Below are positions 19,237 to 24,181 of a DNA stretch of 24,181 bases, piece after piece (position 1 is the first letter of the stretch; each line of letters starts with the position of its first letter). Under the pieces are notes generated by a model. That model ran no database searches. It saw only the letters and a list, made by a program, of their open reading frames with translations, and was not told the DNA's origin. Position numbers and translations under genes: made by a program. Source of the DNA: Knufia peltigerae (lineage: Eukaryota > Ascomycota > Eurotiomycetes > Chaetothyriales > Trichomeriaceae); contig JAPDRN010000240.1 in NCBI GenBank assembly GCA_030247855.1, forward strand, positions 1-24,181, written 5' to 3'.

Positions 19237-19719
19237 TCATCGTTCAAGGTAAGAAGCTATCCTTCTGATATTCTCGGTCGGATTGAGGTCGTCGTCATTG
19301 TCGGCGTCGTCGTCCTCGTCGGGGTCTTGAACGGAATTCTTGTATCGATAGGCGCTGACGACGGTCTCCTTCTTGATACCGGACTTGCTGTTCACGGCGG
19401 GCACGACGCCACACCCACAGAGGGAGCCGCAGAAGGTGTCCATGGAGCTGTCGTCGCAGTGGCTGAAGCTGGAACACGAGATCCGGCCTTCCTCACAGGT
19501 GCACTGCGACGCGCAGGTCTGGATGGTGACGAGGGGGCCGCCGTAACATCGCATCCGTTGCGTGCTGGTCTTGCATTCCAGGCGGTCGACCGTCTGTAGT
19601 GGATTGAGCTTGTTGAGTGAAGACTGGTACGTATTTTGAGACGTGGCCGGGAGCACGGCTGAGAAGACGGTGGTGGCGACGAGGAAGAGCAACGAGAACG
19701 CAAGGCGTAGTGGGATCAT
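19237..19719 (-). CDS. small secreted cysteine-rich protein with acidic C-terminal tail
   Basis: From the ATG at 19719 the frame gives 160 residues. Residues 1-20 (MIPLRLAFSLLFLVATTVFS) form a clear signal peptide; an upstream in-frame extension to 19851 would bury it, so I chose the internal start. The mature part has ten cysteines (49, 58, 69, 73, 75, 82, 88, 97, 101, 103) in a compact block with C-x3-C-x-C and C-x3-C-x-C pairs, enough for five disulfides. A tail of about 57 residues follows, with a very acidic tract (132-144) encoded by a GAC-rich repeat. No GPI-like hydrophobic C-terminus or membrane segment is seen. I do not recognise the family. Small secreted cysteine-rich proteins of fungi include effectors and antimicrobial or surface proteins, but nothing here decides among these. 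Single exon. Confidence 0.75.
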   Translation of the reverse strand: MIPLRLAFSLLFLVATTVFSAVLPATSQNTYQSSLNKLNPLQTVDRLECKTSTQRMRCYGGPLVTIQTCASQCTCEEGRISCSSFSHCDDSSMDTFCGSLCGCGVVPAVNSKSGIKKETVVSAYRYKNSVQDPDEDDDADNDDDLNPTENIRRIASYLER

Positions 19720-21379
19720 GGTGTTGTCGATTACGAGTATCAACCTCGTTGGTGGTTGTCGAGATTGACGATCTCGAATTGTGACTTCAGATGTATCGTT
19801 TTGTTTCACTTCCCTAGCAAAGTAGATCAAAAAGTTTGTGAGGACAAGCAATTGAGATGGAACGCCTCTTGTTCAAAATGACGCGGAGGAATACGAGGTC
19901 TCCTTATGCAAAAGAATCACGGCTGGGGGATCTTGTCAGCTGGCAAGTGGCCCGGACGAAACAACCTGACCAAAGAAATCCCCTTCTGTTCTGGTGTGGC
20001 TGTTGGCATTACAGGTGAAGGATGTCATAAGAGGGCCCGGGCACTTGGACCACCATCTTCACGGGCGTAGATGAATTGGTCTGTGCCTGGAACAGAGTAG
20101 GTCAATGGGAGTCGTTGTGTCGATTGGCGTGATCCGATACGAGTGACCAATTGGTGTCCGATACCAGGTTGAAAGGCTGTCAGATCAACTTTGACACGCC
20201 TCAGCGCACACGATGAAACTGCATACGTGTACTCGTACTCGTTTTGGTCAATTTCAGCCGTTGGCCTCTTCTCACTCATGGGAGGGTACCAAACTCCTTG
20301 CCTGTCAAAGGACCCTTGTAGAAACTTGACCGAGTATAAATTTCGTAAAAAGACACCACCTTCAAGTTGAGCCGTTTGACTGAAAACGCCGATGGTGTCT
20401 TGTCTTCAGGAGGTTGTTGTGCAGCTGGGTAGGGAGCACCGCGTGTTTTGACACGTTGTGTGCGCATGCTGACACGTTGAGGAGAAATACGTAAATCAGA
20501 AGTCGATCCGGTCGTTCATCTCGTTCTGGACGAGATCTTTTGCACAGACACTCGCGCACGCTTCTCCCTCCCTCTCGTGGTTTTTTGGGATTTGTACACT
20601 GTATATCGCGGGTGACAGGAAGCACAGAACCAAGGGCGCAGGCTGGGCAAGACGGTGATTGGCGGAAGATGCAGAACAAGCTCGTCACTAAAAACTTGGC
20701 ACTATTCACTATTCCTCTTCCGGTCAGCCACAATTTCTTTCTTCTTCGCCGTACAAAAAATATCCCAGCGTTTTCCTCTCAATCTTGCTCGACATCGCCA
20801 ATATTTCATCATTAATCAACATAATTTCCTACGTACATTACTTGTATCAACTCACACGCTCGGAGATTAAACATGGTTATGCATGTATCATGCCACTCGT
20901 GGGGAAGGTTCCTCGCGGAAAAATATTCCCCTTGTTGTGATCTGCATGGGTGTGCCCCTGTTGATATGTACAGAACTCCCCAATACAACCTCGTCTCCCC
21001 ACAGATGATCCCACCTTTACCTAATCCGAGTACGGTGCTTCGTTGTACTCGCGCGCGCCCTTGTTATTCCTTGCCCTGGTGCTCGTACGAGCATGGAATA
21101 CCAGTCTAGATACTGCCTACGGTAGTGATCGTCTGCTCGCGCCGTTCGAGTCACACACTCATCATCGCTCCTTGCCTTTTTGCTCAGTTCCAATGCTGTC
21201 ATATGACCGAATGCCACCGAACATCGACTTTAGCTCCGTCTCTTGAAGGTCCAGCCCTCTTGACGCAATCTTAACTCACGTCTCTATGATATTCACCTCA
21301 AGCTTGATATCTGTGCTTTCTTGGCCCTGCATCTCGTAGCTTCGCACGCATCACGCTTGATTCTCTCTACTGGCCCGTC
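19720..21379. other. 1.66-kb region without a supported gene
   Basis: It holds the promoter of the secreted-protein gene on the left and of the transporter on the right. A pair of overlapping minus-strand frames (20467-20276 and 20279-20025) is the best coding candidate, but it has no recognisable domain and no splice sites that I could join convincingly. The word TACTCGTACTCGT at 20230-20242 recurs in other intergenic parts of the window. No tRNA is evident. Confidence 0.5.
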
Positions 21380-23508
21380 ATGGCTATATTCAAAACCGAG
21401 CAACCTCCGCCCACCGCTGCCCAGACTGATGTTCAACAGCCCAGCCAGGCCGAGCCAGCGAGTCCAAATGATCCCGAAAAAACTGGAGTCTTACAAGATG
21501 AGACTCACAGTCAACAGACCCTCGCTTATGCTGCGGACGTTGAGAAGCGAGTGGTGCGAAAACTAGACCTACATGTCACGCCAATAGTGACCTTTTTGTG
21601 TACGTGTTGATCCCGTCTGTCTACCACGAATTGAGCTAGGACGACTGCAAACGTGTGCTTCCTACGCTGCATTACTCGCTCGGCTTTGAGCTGCTGAGCG
21701 ACTACATGTCTTGCTGTCGCGCACGTTAGACTAATGATGAGCGATGATGTTGTACAGTTTTGTTGTCCTATCTCGACAGATCCAATATCGGCAATGCACG
21801 AATCGCGGGAATGGAAAAGGATCTGTCCTTGACCGGTGATAGATACGATTGGTTGTTGACCATCTTCTACATTTCCTATTGCACTTTTCAATTCCAGGTA
21901 AGAGAGATTTGTCGCATGTCAAGGCATTGATGGTGCTAAACAAGTCACAGGCTTTCATGTGGAAGATACTGTGCGATATACCTATTTAGGTCTGTGTTGG
22001 ATATATTCTCCACTAACAAGCTACAGGAAACCGCATACGTGGGCGTGTCTAATCACCCTTGCTTGGTATGTCATGTCACCCCATCACTAGCTTGTCCTCG
22101 TCTAATACAGAATCAGGGGCATCATTGCAACGTGCCAGGCAGCGACACAATCATGGGGAGGAGAGATGGCATTGCGCTTTCTACTTGGTGCTGCTGAGGC
22201 CGGATGTAAGTGACTCCCAGAAGGTCTCAACACCCACGCACCTCCTCTCCATCAGGGCTATGTCTTAGTCCAGGGTTCTGTGTCGTCGCTTCCAGTTCAC
22301 GATGTGCCTCTGAAGAATTGTATCCAAATGCTGACTGCTTGCTAAGTCGGCCCGTCGGTCCCGTATCTGCTCTCCTTTTTTTATATTCGCTCCGAACATG
22401 GCTTTCGAAGTGGTATTTTCCTGGCGGCTGCGCCATTTGCGAGCATGTTCGCTGGCGCCCTTGCGTACGGTATCACGAGCGGCCACTCCCATCTCGCCAA
22501 CTGGAGACTATTGTTCCTCGTCGAAGGCATTCCCACCATCTTGGCAGCTCCCATCGCCTGGTTCTTCCTCCCAGATAGTCCCGAAAGTGCGAAATTCTTG
22601 ACAGCGGAGGAGAAGGAAGTGGCGAAAGCCAGGGTCATTCGGCAACACGGTACTCAGGAAGAGGGTCGCAAGCTCAACGTCAAAGATATTGGGTTGACTC
22701 TTCTTGATGCAAAAGCGTGGTTCACCGCCGTAAGCTACGTTACGTTGAATTGTGACTCCCGAGCTGACAGACCATGTTATAGCTGATGTATTTTTCATGC
22801 AATGTCTCGTACTCTTCCCTTCCGGTGTTCTTGCCCACCATTCTGAACGAGATGGGCTTCTCTTCGATCAATGCTCAAGGTCTTTCGGCGCCGCCCTACT
22901 TTGTCTCAACGATCGTCACTATCGGGACTTGTTACATCGCGGATCGGACGCGACAACGTGGATTGATGATTGCTTTTCTGAGCGTGGTTGGAGGCATTGG
23001 TTATATTCTGCTGGCCACCTGCAAGCCGGTAGCTCCGAGGTATTTCGGAACCTTTCTCTGTGCCAGTGGAGTATTCCCAGCCATTGCCAACATTCTCCCG
23101 TGGGTGGTCAACAATCAAGGAAGTGATACCCGTCGAGGCATGGGGTGAGTTTTGTCCCCTTTTAAAGACGGGAAACAAAATACCTGTCCAGGATGACAAC
23201 TGACACTTTTCCACAGTATCATGTTACTCAATCTCGTCGGTCAGACCGGTCCTTTTCTCGGTACCAGAATCTTTCCCAAATCCGAAGGACCACGATATGT
23301 CAAGGGCCAGAGCATCTGTGCTGCATTCATGTTCTTCAACGCGTTCCTCGCACTGAGTTTGAGGACGTTGTTGGTTTGGGAAAACAAGAAACTGGACAAG
23401 AAATATGGCAAAGTGGGCGAGGCACAAGCTGCTGCGGCCCGAGATGGCAAAACCGGTGCTCACGTCGGGGAGGAGAACTATGGAGCTTCCTACAGGTATA
23501 TCCTGTAG
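21380..23508 (+). CDS. MFS transporter, anion:cation symporter (Dal5/Tna1-like) family
   Basis: Eight exons join to 514 residues: 21380-21599, 21758-21897, 21951-21970, 22027-22065, 22117-22205, 22347-22729, 22783-23144, 23217-23508. Every join keeps frame and restores family sequence: TFLFLLSYLDRSNIGNARIAGM in the first helix region, then YISYCTFQFQAFMWKILKPHTWACLITLAWGIIATCQAATQ, RFLLGAAEAGFGPSVPYLLSFFY, GFRSGIFLAAAPFASMFAGALAYGI, WRLLFLVEGIPTILAAPIAWFFLPDSPESAKFL, and a second six-helix half ending in KYG...YRYIL. About twelve membrane segments are expected in the plasma membrane, with a hydrophilic N-terminal tail of about 70 residues. Relatives carry allantoate, nicotinate, pantothenate, biotin or other small organic anions with protons; the substrate cannot be decided here. 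Introns have GTACGT, GTAAGA, GTGCGA, GTATGT, GTAAGT, GTAAGC and GTGAGT donors. Exon 3 is only 20 nt. Confidence 0.92.
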
Positions 23509-23640
23509 TCACGTATCGATACGACTACATGTGGTTTGGGTGTACAGTGAGGGTTCTGTTGGCTATCGACATTGATGGTGGATGATGACTACTATACCTT
23601 GGTCGTACTGAGGTAGAGAGAAGTGGTGATAGAGGACTAG

Positions 23641-23668
23641 GTAGTCTGTTGCTTGTAGTCTGTTGCTT
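23641..23668. repeat. 14-bp perfect tandem duplication
   Basis: GTAGTCTGTTGCTT occurs twice head to tail, about 130 nt after the transporter stop. It looks like a small slippage duplication. Confidence 0.85.
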
Positions 23669-24160
23669 TATTGCAAAATACTCATCCTTCTATCCTCACA
23701 GGTGTCCGGTCGGAACTTTAATGTTGGTCAATTGCCAGTACAGGGCCGCGATACCCGATGATCGGGGCTCGTCTCATGGTTAGAACGGCCCGAGGATCTT
23801 TGACCTCGAAAATGTGGTTACCTGTAAATGGTGGTCCCTCACAGATGTGGTCCTCGTGGGTACTCGTACTCGTAGTAGGTGGGTATATTTCGGATTACAA
23901 GTGCAGTAGGTGAGGCTAGGACATTATTTGGTGTAGAAGTACCGTCTCGTGGGTAACGTCATTTTCTTTTTCTTTTCCTTCGCTTTCCTCTTCTACGAGT
24001 TACAGCACTACTCATATTCCCGAGTCGTTGTTTTGATGATTATATCCTTTATCTCCGGTGGTGAATCTTCTTTTTAGCCTCAACTTCATGGAGGGGCAAC
24101 AACAACATTCTTCGGGACCACGTTTCGTCATCGTCATCGCTCTTTTTTCCTCGATCATGA

Positions 24161-24181
24161 CCCCCCCCCCTCTCTCTCTCT
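24161..24181. repeat. C-run plus CT microsatellite at the window edge
   Basis: A homopolymeric C run is followed by CT units up to the last base. Such tracts are prone to length error, and the assembly or window edge here may be unreliable. Confidence 0.8.

Larger units (their letters stand above)
23509..24181. other. distal region without a gene, ending in a pyrimidine tract
   Basis: No coding potential is visible. It contains a perfect 14-bp tandem duplication (23641-23668), a TACTCGTACTCGT word (23861-23873) and, from about 23960, T/C-rich sequence ending in a run of C followed by CT repeats at the window edge. The latter may belong to the promoter or leader of a gene beyond the window. 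Confidence 0.6.

Noticed and set aside
20025..20467. Small minus-strand gene from two overlapping frames
   Set aside because: No domain, no signal peptide, and no splice pair that joins the frames in phase; coding support is too weak.

Overview
This window is nuclear DNA of a filamentous ascomycete (Pezizomycotina). The evidence is short introns of about 50-160 nt with GTAAGT/GTATGT-type donors and CTAAC/CTGAC branch points, one gene per roughly 3 kb, a fungal-specific transcription factor of the zinc-cluster-less type, a nucleolar Fpr3/Fpr4-type FKBP and a Dal5/Tna1-type permease. I cannot place it to order. There are no bacterial features, no rRNA or tRNA that I can recognise, no CRISPR array and no intact transposon.

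Layout. 1-4079: no convincing gene; it holds a trinucleotide microsatellite and, at 2306-2674, an unusual cluster of nested inverted repeats. 4080-5489 (+): fungal_trans_2-like transcription factor without a zinc cluster. 5779-6825 (+): unrecognised protein. 7886-9013 (+): Old Yellow Enzyme-type flavin oxidoreductase, very GC-rich. 9163-12315 (-): NDR/LATS-type AGC protein kinase whose frame is broken by one TAG exactly where the family has a conserved Trp. 12614-16144 (-): REV1 translesion DNA polymerase, full length. 16693-18321 (+): nucleolar FKBP prolyl isomerase with two introns, divergent from REV1. 19237-19719 (-): small secreted cysteine-rich protein. 21380-23508 (+): MFS anion:cation symporter with eight exons, including a 20-nt one. 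23509-24181: no gene seen, and the window ends in a C/CT tract.

The genes look like an ordinary mixed stretch of chromosome: REV1 and the FKBP are housekeeping, and the other genes show no shared pathway. I see no clear new multi-gene system. The observations most worth following are (i) the kinase whose only lesion is one nonsense codon (error, recent loss or read-through), together with an Asp in its apparent hydrophobic motif; (ii) the structured stretch near 2.3-2.7 kb; (iii) three LP/UBM-like motifs in REV1; and (iv) the cysteine-rich secreted protein. Introns and exon joins were worked out by eye from frame, splice signals and family conservation, not from transcripts.
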